A stretch of 64,000 nucleotides of DNA from the NCBI RefSeq assembly GCF_000003815.2, contig NC_049996.1, positions 11,510,856-11,574,855 of the forward strand. The letters run 5' to 3'. Below are positions 22,201-35,500 of this stretch, piece after piece; position 1 is the first letter of the stretch; the number at the start of each line of letters is the position of its first letter. The translations under genes were made by a program, and so were the position numbers. The notes under the pieces were generated by a model. It was not told where the DNA came from. It saw only the letters and a list, made by a program, of their open reading frames with translations, and searched no databases. The stretch comes from Branchiostoma floridae (Eukaryota > Chordata > Leptocardii > Amphioxiformes > Branchiostomatidae).

Positions 22201-25200
22201 AGGAATCCACCACACATATCTTTTACTTCTGTCATTACGGTGAAGCATGATGCTTTTCTAGTACTGTAAGTCCATTTATGTTTGAGAGCACTTACTTTCA
22301 CAAGTTTGAGCAAATAAGGAGTTCTTGAGATCTTTGAGTTCGAGAGCTGGCGACAAGGGGTGTTATCAATCATTTTGGGCAGTGCAAGGTACACTTGGCT
22401 TGAACAATGTACGTTAGGGTGTGAATTGGTACGGCAATTTCAATCATTTTCCGTTTATCACACCCGGCTTTAACAAGGAGATGAGTTTGCGAATAAAAGG
22501 TCTTAGCAAATATCTTGAACACAAAATTCTCATGACCATAAATGAACTTACAGTAGCTAGTAGTGCAATGTGACTTCGCTACAGCTTGCATTTTTAGCAA
22601 AGCACTCTTGTGTATAGTTCTTCTACGTGCAGATATTTGATGGCAGCTTAATGTGACCATCAGAAATGATCTATAAAAGTGCAAATCTTCAACCTGGTAT
22701 TCTCAAAAGAGGAGAGTTAAAGATAAGCCAAAAACTTGAAAAAGTAGTTCCTCAAGCAACTGGATATGATTTTGGAAACGGTCTGACGTTTCAACTAGCA
22801 TCCACTAGTTTTCGTTAATGACACTGAAGTGATCTGGAAGAAACTGGTCTTTTATACCCTAACTATGAATGAAGACAATTTTAGCTATCCAATAGGAAAC
22901 ATTGTAAGACAATTTTAGCTGTCCAATAGGAAACCTACCTACCTACCTACCTAGTCCCTTGACCTCCAGGTCGTTGGGGGGACAAGGTAGACATGTAGAT
23001 CGAGAGGAAACATTTTAAGACAAAATGAAAGAGTTAAAAAACATTTCCTTACCTCTGAGAAGCCATCAGGAGTAGGAGCCACGTTGGTGGGTTGTACCAC
23101 ACTGTTGTAGGAGGGGGGAGAGGAGGCTGGCACCGACATGTTCACTTCCTGGGGGGACTTTGTGGGTATCCTGTGTAGATATCCATAACCTATTCCACAG
23201 CCTAAGCTGTAGGTGGGGGGAAAAAGACAAGAAAGATTTAGCTTGAGCATAGTTAACATGACATTGACAGTATGGTGATTGACAGGTGTCTACATCAAGA
23301 AGCCCCATTTAAAACCTAAAAGGAAGTTTTACAAAATTGGTTATGCATTTCATAGCAACATTCATTTCAATCCATCAGTGTTCTCACCAGGCCTTTTCAG
23401 CACAGCAGGCCCCTATGATATGATTTGGATCCTATACGCTGTGATTTGGGCCTCTATGCTGTGTTTCAACCAGTATAGGGGGCTTTTCTGTTCTTTTGTA
23501 ACAAAGGCAAAAAAAGTTTGGCTTAATTTCATTAAATTTGGCCTAAAAAACACACTTTCTAAGGGTTATAGATGTAAAAAAATTTCAGTCGAAAGATTCC
23601 CCCAGACCCCCTACAAATTATGCTCATGCCTGCATTGCATACCACATGGCTCTGATGTATTATTAAGATACCCCTACACTGAAAAAATTCTGGTGAGAAC
23701 ATTGTTCATTTAGGTTCCACATACCTCCCCTCTCCTCCCCATGCCCCGTTAGGAGTGATGGTGACTTCTCGACATCTGTCCGTCTCCACATTATAAACAT
23801 ACAGCTTCAGGGGTTTGCCTTCGTGGGACTCTATCAGGGAGAACAGGTCTTCAGACTGAAACACAACCAAGTCAGGACAATCAGCATTTATAAAGGCCTG
23901 TTACATTAGTGATGGAATTCACCGTAATGTGTACAGAATGAAATTGTAACATATTCCAGGATAATCTAAGTGCATTCTAAAAAAGTCTGACTGCATTCTG
24001 AGTATATTCCAAACATTTGGGCCTGCATTCGGGCCTGTATTCTTGTGGCAAGCCTGCAAAGTTTGAATGAACTCCAAATTTCTATGATGCACTTTGGATA
24101 TCCAGGAATATACATATACAGGGTGTGCGTAGGGTTTAGCCCTTTAGGTCAATTGGAAATCCCCTCCCAAATGTGATAGGAGTTTTTACACACTTTCACT
24201 CTGCTTGGGTAGGTGTGAACACGGTACAACAGTCATCAGTGCAGATATCTAATAAAGATTAATAATTTTTGTTTAAAAGAATACATGTCATATGTTCTCC
24301 TGACCTCATGTAGTACTGTGTCTGCCCCGATGATGTAGTCAGTGTTGGACTTCAGACCAGCCAGTGTTGCAGGGGAATTGGGCTGGACATCCTGGTGGGA
24401 TAGGGATAAAAACAAAGTTTTTAACTATTTGTAGCAAACTTTGAAACACACAGGTGTACATAATGATAGATGCCGGGAAAGTATTCTTCATCATAATCAT
24501 CACTGAAAAGCTCCTTTAATACACAGGTAATAAGAAACAGTGAGCATGTTAGCATCAAGGTAGATATTATAATGAAGTCTCTGTTAACAGAGATTGTGAT
24601 CAGTATCATGGCCAGTAGTCAGTGATTCACGGTCAGAACTTTTCGATTCTGATGAATGGACCGACTTGAAACTCAAGTCCATTCCAAAGAATGGACTTAA
24701 GATGAATGGACCGACTTAAAAAAATCAGAGTTTATACATTGGAAGACTACTCTAATACACACCTACCATCCTGATCACAGTCTCTGTTGATAGAGACTTC
24801 TGACACACTGTAATTTCTACTCTGTCAAGAAACAAACCTACCAAAAACAAGTTAAAAACATATATTTTCCAGCCAAAGGTGTATTAGATAATAACCTAGG
24901 TTTGTATTACTTGAATAGGCTGTGCCTAGCAGAAGCCAACATCTGTTTAAGAGTCCACAATTTTACATGTACATGTAGTTTGACAGTACTTACCAGTACA
25001 TGCCACACATTCTCATTGGCTCCTTCAAACGAACAGAACCTAATGCTGACCCCGAGTAACCCCTGACCTCCCCACATGTTGCTGGGGGTGATGGTGACCT
25101 CTCGGACCTTCAGAGACTTGCTGCTGTAAACCATCATCTTCACAGGCTTCTCAACATTCGCCTTAAGGAGGTCCTTAAGGGTGTCATTGTCCTTATCCTG

Positions 25201-26390
25201 TAAAACAGAGAAATGAGGCTATCAGAAATGGCAGACTTCACCCTCTTACCCACAGACTGCTACATGCCCCTTCCATCCAATAGTATGTAGACAAAAATAC
25301 TGTAAATGTATGTACTAATGCAGAGGTTTCATTTTGCAGTTGGAAGGAAAAGTTTTCAGCCAAGCAGCGGTTTAATGTGCACGGTCTTTGCAGTGTAAAC
25401 TGAAAACCACCATGAAAATGCATGTTCTCTCTTCTGCCCGCTTACCCTATTATTTCAACAGTAACCTAATACCCACCGCAAACACTCCATCTTTTCCTTT
25501 CTGCGAAATTAAATCCTCGCAAACTTATCGGATATCAGCATATGTTTGATTATCTTACCGGGAACATATCTTTTCCTGAACGACCATTATGTCAGTTAGC
25601 TTGCCTTAATGTTAATGGGTTATACACTAACATGACCTTGTCTCTTACCAATCTTGTGTTTCCTATGGCCACGACGAAATCGAAGAATGCTTCTAACCCC
25701 GCCTTTGCACCAGGGGAGTTCTCCTGGACCTGAGAACGAAAACACACCAGTTTTGTAAGTTGGTTAATTTGCACCAGCTAAGTACATCTGGAATGATGCA
25801 AAAAGAGTATCTGTAACTGTAACTGTATCTGTATAGCCACCCATCGGTGTAAGTGTAACACACCAGCTAAGAGTGGATCTCAGTGTTAGTGGATCAAACC
25901 TTACAGTCTGGTCTTATGCAGTTTGTAACGTTACCTGGTTTGTCACGAATAAAGGTGGTTTACTGACAAACATAGATTTGCTACCTATGGATCTTAAGAA
26001 ACGTGCAATCATGGTAAATAGGCAACTTTATACCTAACACCTGTCAAATGGTTCACAGAAATAATTTTGCCACGTCAGATATTTTGGTTTGTTGTCGAAC
26101 ATACAAGCATATGTTCAACAACGACCTGTTTTATTTAACTGCATGCTATCAATACGAATCGTTCAGGAGAGGGTGTATGGTCGTCCAATGTGACGAATCA
26201 AATTTTTATGAGCTAATTTTACGTCAAGTTGCTGACAAGTTCCGGTGCCCCCCTCCCACACTTTTGCACCCAACGTTTCAAGAATTTATATCAGTTTCCA
26301 GGGCCCATGGCCAGGTTTTGTACTCACTCTAAGGACGTGGTAGCCTTCTGTGCCTCCCCCGGGTATCTCGGCGCTCTGCGTGCCTCCCAT
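19289..26390 (-). CDS. GORASP2: Golgi reassembly-stacking protein (GRASP55/65)
   Basis: Exons in transcript order: 26390-26328, 25729-25649, 25197-24994, 24391-24305, 23855-23725, 23206-23053, 22133-21986, 21543-21451, 20940-20815, 20616-20470, 19566-19289; 503 residues with agreeing phases. It opens [20 protein letters not shown], so Gly2 is a myristoylation site that anchors GRASPs to Golgi membranes. Two PDZ-like GRASP domains follow: [20 protein letters not shown] to residue about 100, then [13 protein letters not shown] through [13 protein letters not shown] to about 210. [16 protein letters not shown] and WGGEG mark the two binding-groove strands. The rest is a Pro/Ser/Thr-rich regulatory tail rich in LPxLPP motifs, the usual site of mitotic phosphorylation. 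GRASPs oligomerise in trans to stack cisternae. Invertebrates usually have one GRASP, and it resembles GRASP55 more in tail composition; the symbol reflects that and not a tree. Confidence 0.94.
21410..21543 (-). CDS. GORASP2: GORASP exon 8 with alternative terminal reading
   Basis: Entered in phase 1, this Gln/Glu-rich exon reads [20 protein letters not shown] and can continue to TAG at 21412-21410, giving a 333-residue protein. A donor at 21451 (GATG/GTGACA) instead keeps phase 1 and joins exon 20940-20815. Both are possible from the sequence; which dominates cannot be told. Confidence 0.55.
22735..22835. repeat. Dispersed repeat also found near 60195
   Basis: GCAACTGGATATGATTT followed by GGTC-GAC-TTT and AGCATCCACTA is shared with 60195-60255, with scattered changes. 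The family is unknown. Confidence 0.45.
22850..22960. repeat. Short tandem duplication and CCTA microsatellite in a GORASP intron
   Basis: AGACAATTTTAGCT with TCCAATAGGAAAC occurs twice in tandem (about 22871-22935), followed by four to five CCTA units. Confidence 0.6.
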
Positions 26391-26660
26391 GTTGTAGAAA
26401 ACTACAAAATCTCAAGCAGTGGGAGGAACCACAGACGATCCACAACTGTTTCAATATGGCGGTGGTTACGTGGCCGGTCTCGCGGAGATGAAGTCTCGGG
26501 ATTTGCGAGAACTCATACAAAAGCGCCCCTTGCGGATCTATAAGTAAATGCTAATCTTCAAGGCGTTAGAATCGTGTGCTAAGCTAACGTTACCGGTAAC
26601 GTTTAACTGCAAAATGACACCCTAACTTTTACGGAGAGACGCACTGTTTCTCAATCGTCT
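26391..26660. other. GORASP 5' region
   Basis: The region contains GCCATATTG on the minus strand and a TCTCGCGGAGA-like GC-rich motif about 80-100 bases before the ATG. An 18-bp perfect palindrome (AACGTTACCGGTAACGTT) lies at 26586-26603. It probably includes the GORASP promoter. Confidence 0.45.
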
Positions 26661-27940
26661 ACAGTCGCTAAGGCGTTTGATCGTGTGAATCACAGCTTAT
26701 TAACTCACAAGCTTCGCTGTTATGGTATCCAAGGACCCACGCTTGCCTGGATAACCAGTTTCCTTCAAAACCGCCGCCAAGCTGTAGTGGTATCCGGTCA
26801 TTACTCTCCGTTTGTCAGTGTCAGATCAGCAGTCCCCCAGGGCTCGGTCTTGGGCCCTTGCTTATTCCTAGTGTACATTAATGATCTACCAGACAAGCTG
26901 TCATCAATGTCACGTCTGTTCGCAGACGACACTGCAGTCTACAGAATCATTACCAGCAGCCAAGAACAAGACCAGCTTCAACTTGACCTTCACAAGCTTG
27001 AACAGTGGGAGAACAGTTGGGACATGGAGTTTCATCCTGCCAAATGTGTTCATCTCCCAATCACTAGGAGTCGGAAGCCATTTCAACGCTCCTACGTGTT
27101 ACATGGTCACACCCTGGAGACTGTTTCAACAGTGAAGTACCTGGGAACAACAATGAGTGAGAATGCTACCTGGGATACCCATATAAACACCATGGTCACA
27201 AAAGCTAACAAAACTCTGGGCTTCCTCAGAAGAAACCTAAAGATCAGCTCCGTCAGAATTAAAGAGAAAGCCTATAAAGCCTTTGTGAGACCTGTGCTTG
27301 AATACGCATCGTCGGTATGGGACCCACACACTAAGAAGAACATCGACAAGATAGAGGCCGTTCAGAGAAGAGCAGCAAGATTTGTACTTAACAAGTTCCA
27401 CAATACATCTAGTGTGAGCAGTATGTTGAGTACATTAGGTTGGCAGTCACTGAAACAACGCAGGAAAACAGCACGTTTGGGTACATTATTCAAAATCCAT
27501 CACGGGATAGTCCAGTGCCCAGTCATCAGCAGTAAACTAGTACCGCCCCCAACACGACAACGCCGCAAGCACAACTGCCAGTTCAAGCAAATCACCACCA
27601 GAACATTATACAGAGATGGGTCATTCTTGCCAAGAACAANNNNNNNNNNNNNNNNNNNNNNNNNNNNNNNNNNNNNNNNNNNNNNNNNNNNNNNNNNNNN
27701 NNNNNNNNNNNNNNNNNNNNNNNNNNNNNNNNNNNNNNNCTCTGCTTCATAACAAGTTACCTTGAGAATGGACGGATTCGAGGGGTATCGACCATGGACA
27801 GTGTAATGGACTAACGAGTATACGTCTACGAGTGCGAGTATTGCGTCTGCCGGTGCGAGCGTCACCAGCCCTAACTGTTCCTACCTAATCTTCGCCAAGA
27901 TTGTGGGCATTAACGGGAAGAAGAAGAAGAAAAAGTTTCA
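26660..27940 (+). mobile_element. 5'-truncated non-LTR retrotransposon (reverse transcriptase fragment)
   Basis: The open frame enters abruptly at VAKAFDRVNHSLL, inside reverse transcriptase. It continues with AVPQGSVLGPCLFLVYINDL, the catalytic FADD motif, the thumb region and KAYKAFVRPVLEYASSVWDP with VQRRAARFV. The order is that of CR1/Jockey-like LINE elements. The endonuclease and the start of the RT are missing, as expected from incomplete reverse transcription. About 318 residues are open before a run of 100 N. A GAA-rich tail at about 27917-27935 may be the 3' end. The frame is intact up to the gap, so the insertion looks fairly young. Confidence 0.85.
27640..27739. other. Assembly gap of 100 N
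   Basis: Exactly 100 undetermined bases inside the retrotransposon. The round number suggests a placeholder of unknown true length. Confidence 0.98.
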
Positions 27941-28843
27941 GGCAATTCGTTCACTCAAACATGATAACTTCTGTTTGCCCGCCAAGGCACTGTGAAATAA
28001 ACCTGATTCGGTGTTTTAATGTTTCCGATTGTTGGAAGACCTGAAGCTTTGAACAAGTGTTTATTTGATTATCTGTATGTCAACTATTACTTTTGCAATG
28101 TGAGTGCACTGTCTCACACTCTCCGGTATTTAAACTTTGCTACAAATCACACAGTGGAGATTAGCCAATTCATCCATCTGATTACGTTACAAGTACTAAC
28201 GTTAGTATCTGCGTCTGATTGGCCAAAAGTTACTAGTGTTAGTGAGTGGTGATTGGGAAATGTCAATCTCAATAAGGTATCTGCTTCTGATTGGCCCAAA
28301 GTTGCTCTCACTAAGGTGACTGTCAGTACAGTGAGCCATGATTGACCAAAGCCTCTGTATCATCTAGTTACCTAACGCTAGGTCACCTTTATCCGTTGGG
28401 TAACCTAAATCCGTTGTTTTGAAAGCTGGGTATTTGCAGATGTCCACACGCGGTGGTTTTAAACATGTTAAATTTTCAAAATATTGTGGTTATTTTCAAA
28501 ATATTTCAATGTCCATCGACTTGGTAAACCTAGATACCCTGTTTTAAAAAACAACGAATATGGGTACCCCACGAATAAAGGTAAACTAGCGTTACTTCTG
28601 ATTGGTCAAAAGTAGCTCACAAAAACTTTTGTTCCTTGGCCCTGTGCTAAATACACAATAAGCCGCATTTGCAGAACTTCCAAGTTTAAGGTGTGGCCAG
28701 CGTTTAGGTTTTGAAAAGGAATCTAGCAATACATCCTTAGTCGCATAAACAATGCGATGTCACTTTTACATTATTACAAACATGCACACATAAAAGAAAC
28801 AGACAGCACACTGAGCACAGCACACAATTGACATATATACAAT
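27941..28843. other. Spacer between the retrotransposon and the RAR 3' end
   Basis: No exon. It has scattered TGATTGGCC-type units at about 28210-28310, similar in flavour to the ATTGG arrays, and the MITE copy at 28373-28595. Confidence 0.5.
28373..28595. mobile_element. MITE, copy A (TA-flanked inverted repeat)
   Basis: Starts TAACGCTAGGTCACCTTTAT and ends in the complementary AAAGGTAAACTAGCGTTA. The inner arms (GGGTAACCTAAATCCGTTGTT-like) also pair imperfectly. No coding capacity. A second copy lies at 48184-48415. A TA target duplication would fit a Tc1/mariner-type mobiliser. Confidence 0.75.
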
Positions 28844-28849
28844 TTTATT
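28844..28849 (-). terminator. Candidate RAR poly(A) signal
   Basis: AATAAA on the minus strand. If used, the RAR 3' UTR is about 3.7 kb long. Confidence 0.4.
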
Positions 28850-31800
28850 GCATGTTAGCAAAAGACTTGCTTGCTATATGACCATGTACATTTTTTGCTG
28901 TAAATACAAGCTCCCCTCTCCATATAGTGGTATGGTCCTACAAAACTGTACACTTTTCCTATATAATAACAATAATAACAACAATAATATCCCAATGCAT
29001 CTGCTTTGCTATCTTAAGTAAATTTAAGTATCACACAAGATGAAAGGGAACAATCAAATGGCAGGAGATAGAAAAAGGGGAAAAGGCTAATATGACATTT
29101 CTCTGGCCAAGTACTTGAACCTGCTAGTAGTCTTGCACATTCATATTTGTTCTCCGCTATTCGAAAAGGTACCATAGTCGATGTACGTATAACTATTCCA
29201 ATTTGTATGAGATAAGTTGTAAGTTGTTATCAAAGTGCTGCACACACATAATCAACTTGCTATGTTACTTTTTCAACCCTAGTGGAATAAGAATCATATC
29301 ATAGGCTTCAAGCAATGAAATTCTCACTAAAAGAAGACAAAATTCAAAGCTTAACTACATGGTTTAAACATCTTAAATCAAATTTGGACAGATGTTCATG
29401 ATCTTCAATGCTTACTGTGTGCATGTATGTTACAGTCTTTTGACCCAAACCTTTTCCATCAACAAGAAGCAGAGTAGAGAAAACAAAGGTCGTTTTCTTG
29501 AAAATGTCTGAGAAGCTGTCCAAGACAAATGCTAAAATTGATGCTGCTTTGTATAAATATCCAAATCCTCGGAGAGTGGAAGGGCCAGAAGTTTCACACC
29601 ACTGTGCAACATATATTAGCAACACATGTCTATATGTAGAACATTACATATTATCTACCATTCAAGGTGCAAGGGCAGTCTAGCATCCAAAATCATGACA
29701 CAATGCACACATAATGGCCCAACACATCAACACCTGCAGCAGTCTCAAACTGCTATACTACGATTGGTTGATTCTGCTTGATTGACAGGTCTTCTTGAGT
29801 CCTGATTGGCTGAAGATAGATCTTTGTTCTGGAAAAGTTAAAAGCCTCATAATTCTTTTTTGTGTTTTAGTCTATTTAGAGATGTTCCTGAGTTACTGTG
29901 CCTTTTTTTTCTTTCAAACTACTGGTACATATAATAGAGGAACATTAATTCGTTCTCCTCGAACAGACCAGTTCAATCTATAAGATAACAAGTATTTGTC
30001 AGAGAGGTTGATATGTAACAACGGTGGAACCTTCTAATTTTCAAACATGATTCGGTCTACAGATGACACTAATGCATTTGAATGCAACTATTTGTTGAAC
30101 TATAGTATTTAATGTGACTATTTCTAGAACTATGGCATTCAAACCTAGTTGCTATTTCTTGAATTGACACCCATTGGTTACTGTGTTCAAAAATTTAACT
30201 ACAGCAAATGATGGTAAATTCTGATACATTTCATTGCCTAAATGTGGTAAAAAGTTCATGTACTTGCTATCCAACATATGTCTTGTTCAATAAAACACAA
30301 CACATGCTTTGTAAAAAGAAAATGGAAGCCCAAAGTTCTTGTCGCTAAGGGACCTTGTTGCTAGGAAACATAAAGCTACATTGCTATAGTGTAGTGTACA
30401 AACATTAGACCTAAAACCAAGTCAAAGATCACTACATTGTTCAATCCATGCATCAAGCTTATGTACCAACATCTTGCAAGCACCACAGATAACGTGGTTA
30501 AGGTTCCTGAGTTGAGTGGATTACCCAAAAATAAAAGAAGCATCTGTAACATTTTTAAGTACCCCTTTCTTGAGATGAAAGACATCCTTTGTCTTTACCA
30601 GAATATTACTAAATGATATACCCTGAAGATGTTGAGCAATGTAACACCTGGAGGAGACCACAAGTGAACTGAAGTGGGAGACCACCTGTGTTCTGGTTCA
30701 GCAGTCATTCTAAGCTTGAAAATATGGTTATACAGTATGTCAGATGAGCAAAGTCAAAAGGTTGATCTACTAGAAATAGATTGAGAGCTGCTAAAGTGAC
30801 AATGATCCTTGATCATTGGCTCTCACTTGTTTCTGACTTTCCTTAAAGAAATGGACCAGAAACAAAGATGCTAATTCAAGAAAATTGATATCTGCTTGTA
30901 GAAATGCTATGTAAAGAAAGTCAGTTTACCTCAGAAGACTCACTGTCCTGATAATAAATCAGAATTGAAATTCATGACATAACAGTACATCCCATATTAA
31001 TCATCTGCTTGTTGCATTGTAACTAAAATGTGGGTGTCATATACTATCATAAAACATGATGAACAAATGCATTTTTGTACTGACTTCTAAAATAGGATTT
31101 CTGGAAAGGGAAAGAAACAGTATGGCACTGCAAAGCACTGCATAACCTAGGCAGCCTAAGTACTGTAAAATGTAATTGTTTGGCTTCTTTTGGGGGGGAA
31201 CTTGGCATTTTAACTTTGAATCACTAAAATGCATTCCATCCAATATAAATATCTATCTATGTAAGGAAAATTAGCATTGCCAAATAAAACATTTTACAGT
31301 AGGGCCTCCGTAACAAAAGGCACGCATTAAATGGATATCTTTCAACAAAAATATGCAAGTGTGTGGCCTATGGTAACATAAGCAACAACATATCTAGTAT
31401 ATACAGATCATGTATAGAAACTGTTCACATATCTAGTTGTAAAAGACTTTGGTGTACAATGTATACAGGGTACTTGTTCAAAACAAGTTTAAAAATGGAC
31501 ATATAATATACTATTGGGCTCGCCCCTGAGGCGTCGCCAAAAAGTAACTGGTCCTTTCAGAATGAGCGTTCACTTCACCAAATAAAAACGAGTGAAACAA
31601 AAGTTTCTACCTATCTACGAGAGGTGGCTCATACTTAAAATATCAAGCAGAAAATATGTATTTACATAAATTAATAGAATCTAAAAACAGAAGTAGACAG
31701 TAATAGCTCAAGAATCAAGCAAATGGGAAGAATAATCTCATTACATTATTTTCAAGCAAAATGACATAGGGCTACAAGTTTACATAGGGCTTATCTAAAA

Positions 31801-32583
31801 AAGAAAGAAGAGTACATGTACAATACTTTAAAATGTAGAGTATCCTTGTTGTCATTTTCTGAGTAACATTTTAAAAGTGACATTTTTGCTTTATGCGAGG
31901 CCATAAATGGAAAGAAAAAAAGATTTTAAAACTTTTGTAACTTTCTTTGCAACATTAGAAAGACATCTCAAATATTAACATATTTGTACAGATTTGCACA
32001 GGTGAAATGGTACAAGGGCAGCATCAGGGAAAGCATAGAAATACACTGAAAGTTTCAGCAATTGAAAGGCAGATTTCATTGATTTTAACTAGTGGTATTT
32101 AGAGAATATCTCAATACAAGTTTCTGTAATGGTGATGGGTGGAAAAGGCGAGAAACCTCTCGATGTCACTCAAAACCACAACTTTCAAATATCTTACCGA
32201 GGACACGCCTTAAAGTAAGGAGATAAAACATGCGACACAAGCAGCACGAGGGGGTTCTATATCCATACATGTTCACACGTCCAAACTTTCACCAATTTGC
32301 TATAGGATCTCTGCACGGCGCTCAAACACCATGTTCTTGCTTTGACCATATAAATATTCTGGGCAGAAAGTCAGAAACACAGAATGTTGGAAAGGAGACG
32401 GACTATCCTAGCAGAAGTTGACTATCTATAGAGTTTTGTCAATAATAGATTTTGCTAAAAGTCAACTGGTTTCAACAAGGAGAGAGATTCGACACGTCTG
32501 AGCTACAACCAAAACCGGCGGTAACCAGTGTGCAGAATGCGGGTCTGTCTGGATGAAACCAGTTGGTGCTGGTTGAAGCTGGT
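28850..32583 (-). other. RAR: Presumed long 3' UTR of RAR
   Basis: AT-rich, with no coding exon on either strand, lying between the RAR stop and the next minus-strand poly(A) signal. A short (ATA/ACA)n tract lies at about 28964-28990. Whether all of it is transcribed as UTR is inference. Confidence 0.4.
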
Positions 32584-35500
32584 TTAGCTGAGGGCTTCGT
32601 TTTGCTTCTCCCAGATCTCTGCTATGAGTGGTGGCATCGGGCTGGACAGCTCCATCTTCAGTGTTATAACTCTCTCCGCACCTAAACAACAGAGCAGAAT
32701 TTAGTCTTTACACAACATATGACAACTGGTGGGTGGGAAGATGACCAACTTGTTGAAGTGATAGGAAGTACAGGAAGTACAGGTAAGAGCTAAGAGGTGG
32801 TAGAACTACTAGTAGTTGTTAATCAGAAATGACAGTCCAGGAAATGGTAGAAGCTACTAATTTATCAACTTGAAAGTATTATATTTTATTTGCCTGCTTG
32901 TCTGTGCTATGTCAGTTATATATTTTTCATACGTTAGCGATGTTCACTCTAGAGTGACAAAATGTGATCAATGGCTGTTTATCAAAACCTTACTTGCATT
33001 AACTAATGAACTACAATAAAAAAGGCATATAAAAAACAATCACAGAGTCCTGGGATTTTTTGTTTTTAATAGAGAACCTGCTAAAAAATTGGTGAATGTC
33101 CTATTGCAAAAACAAGTATGATTGTATTCAATTTTGGATCTAGAGAGGATGTCATCCATATCATCAGACTTGTGTTGTCTTTAGGTGAAAGAATTCCCGG
33201 TTACATTATGAAAGCCAGTATCATCCTGTCTCTACAAACATCATCAGATTCCTTCATGCCCCTATCATCCCATGTCTAGAATACCCCTGTGCCCACCTTT
33301 TGAACTGATACTCCTGAGGTCTGTGATCTTCATGATCATCTTGGGGAAGCGCTGCGGGTCATCAGGTATCCTCCTCCTGGAGTAGGCCTTCAGCGCCTCC
33401 AGCAGAGGCTCCTGTAGGTTCTCCGCCCTCTGGATGTCCTCCAACCCTTGCCGGTCTGCAAGGTCAAGTTCGAGTTTAATACATGTAAAATAGACAGGAA
33501 ATCTCAGTCTGTAGGAATCTAAAGATTAAACTGGTACTCATGACGAAAAATGCTTGTGATGAGAAGCTTTCACCTGGCATCCGCTTCAAAGAAGGTGTCT
33601 TTTTAACATAAAAATCTACCTCATGACATTGTCCCAACATCACCCAATCTCAAAAAATCATGCGATGATCAAGAAAAGAGTCTAAGACCCTGTGTACTAT
33701 ACCAGTACGACCAAAGATGTTAGGGCAAGGGTGCAAGTTACTGTGTGCAAGGGCATTAACAATGCTGTCTTGGTAGAGCTTTTACTGCCAAGCAAACATG
33801 TATTTCTTTATCATCTAGGTGAACAAATAGCATGACAGAGAGTAATTTTTATGACACTCACCTCCACACACCAAACATATTGAACACATTAAGCCGATTT
33901 CTGTCTCGTCGAAGAGTAGTTTCTGCATTCCCTCAGCGAAAGTAAAGACACCGTCTGTGAGAGGCCCGAAGCCGGCATTGTGCATCTGTGTCCTTGACAA
34001 CATCATTCCATTGATGAAGGTCACAGTGTCCGACTCTTTGTCCAGTCTCGTGGCTAACCTCAAGATCTGTACAGGAAGAAAAGTCATGTCAGTTTAGTTT
34101 TGTAGCTGAGATGACTTATTTAGCAATCGTATCAACCAAAATTCCAAAGAATGAGTTGGTTAGAGGACCTTTGGTCCCTGAAAAAGTCTCGTTTTTGAAA
34201 ATACATCAACAGTTTTTCTACGTGTTACTAAACATGTTTCAAAGTCCGTCACATGTCAACAACAGACAAATGCTAAATATTCTATTTGACTTTCAATACC
34301 ATATTAGGTAACATCACTCACATGGATGAAGTTTTAAGTACACAAAATTTCAGGAAGTCTGAAAACATTTGTACATTTCTGTCTAATCTTATTTCTACTG
34401 TTTTGTATTATGACACTGGTATATGTAACTCTGTCCTATGTCTAAATGTATCTGTACTACTAGATCTATACTTAGCATCACATAACATGTGAGTGTAAGG
34501 TAAGGTTTCAAATCTTTTGACAAAACCTCTAATGCAAAACCCTTACCAATATGTCCAGACATGCAGCTTTTAGGAGCGTGATTTGGTCGGCTGTTCCAAA
34601 CGTGGTGAAGCCGGGAACCTTTTTGGCGAACTGAACTATTTTGATGATGGTTTCCGTGCACAGGTCGCTGAAGTGCTGCCATAGCTCGATATCTGTAGGG
34701 CCTCTCTGTTCCGCTGCGTTTTTCTGTGGGGAAAAGGGAGAAGTACAAATCACATAACAATCTACTGTAAGCCTTCTTCTTGAAATTAGATCCCATTGTA
34801 TATGTTTGAGATGATCTGGTAGAACCTGAAACTGCACTGGTAAAGATCTCTATTGGAGTCTCTGTCAACAGAGACCACAATCACTGAATCAGGATTTCAG
34901 TATATTGGGCAATCCTAACAGTGGAGATCCTGATTGTACTTTTTACTAGTAGATTCTGCCAGATCACGACCTTTACCCTCAATATATTCTGCTGCATTTT
35001 TCTGTGGAAAAGGGGAAAGCACAAATCACCTTACAATCTTCTTCTTAAAGTTGAATCTCATTATATATGTTTGGTAAGTTTCATCACATTAAGAATATTT
35101 TATGCTAACAAAGAAACATTCTGCAGGAAAAATACTTACGACTTTGTACTTAGGTAGTTTGCCCATGTCTGGCAGGGTGGCCATGTGGGCCTCTCTGACC
35201 GTGGTTATGATAGTTTGGATCTCCGGCGTCCAGTTGTACGATAGCGTGTGCTTCTCCAGCGACTGTGTCTTGTCTTTCCGCTTCTTATTTCTGTCGTTTC
35301 TTACAGCTAGAAGGAGTAGACGGGAAAGTGAAGAATATTATTGTATCACATGTTGATGATGACAAGTCTCTTTACTTTGTCAACCTAAGTTACAAACCAA
35401 AAACATACAAATCTTTTTAACATATATTAGAATTTGTGTGCCAAGTGACATGTTTCTGCAACCCTGAAAAATGCATATTATTATCTGATTAAAGATATCT

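Noticed and set aside
34855-34900. GTCTCTGTTAACAGAGAC-like palindrome shared with 24575-24800
   Set aside because: Short and common in the window; no flanking similarity long enough to define an element.
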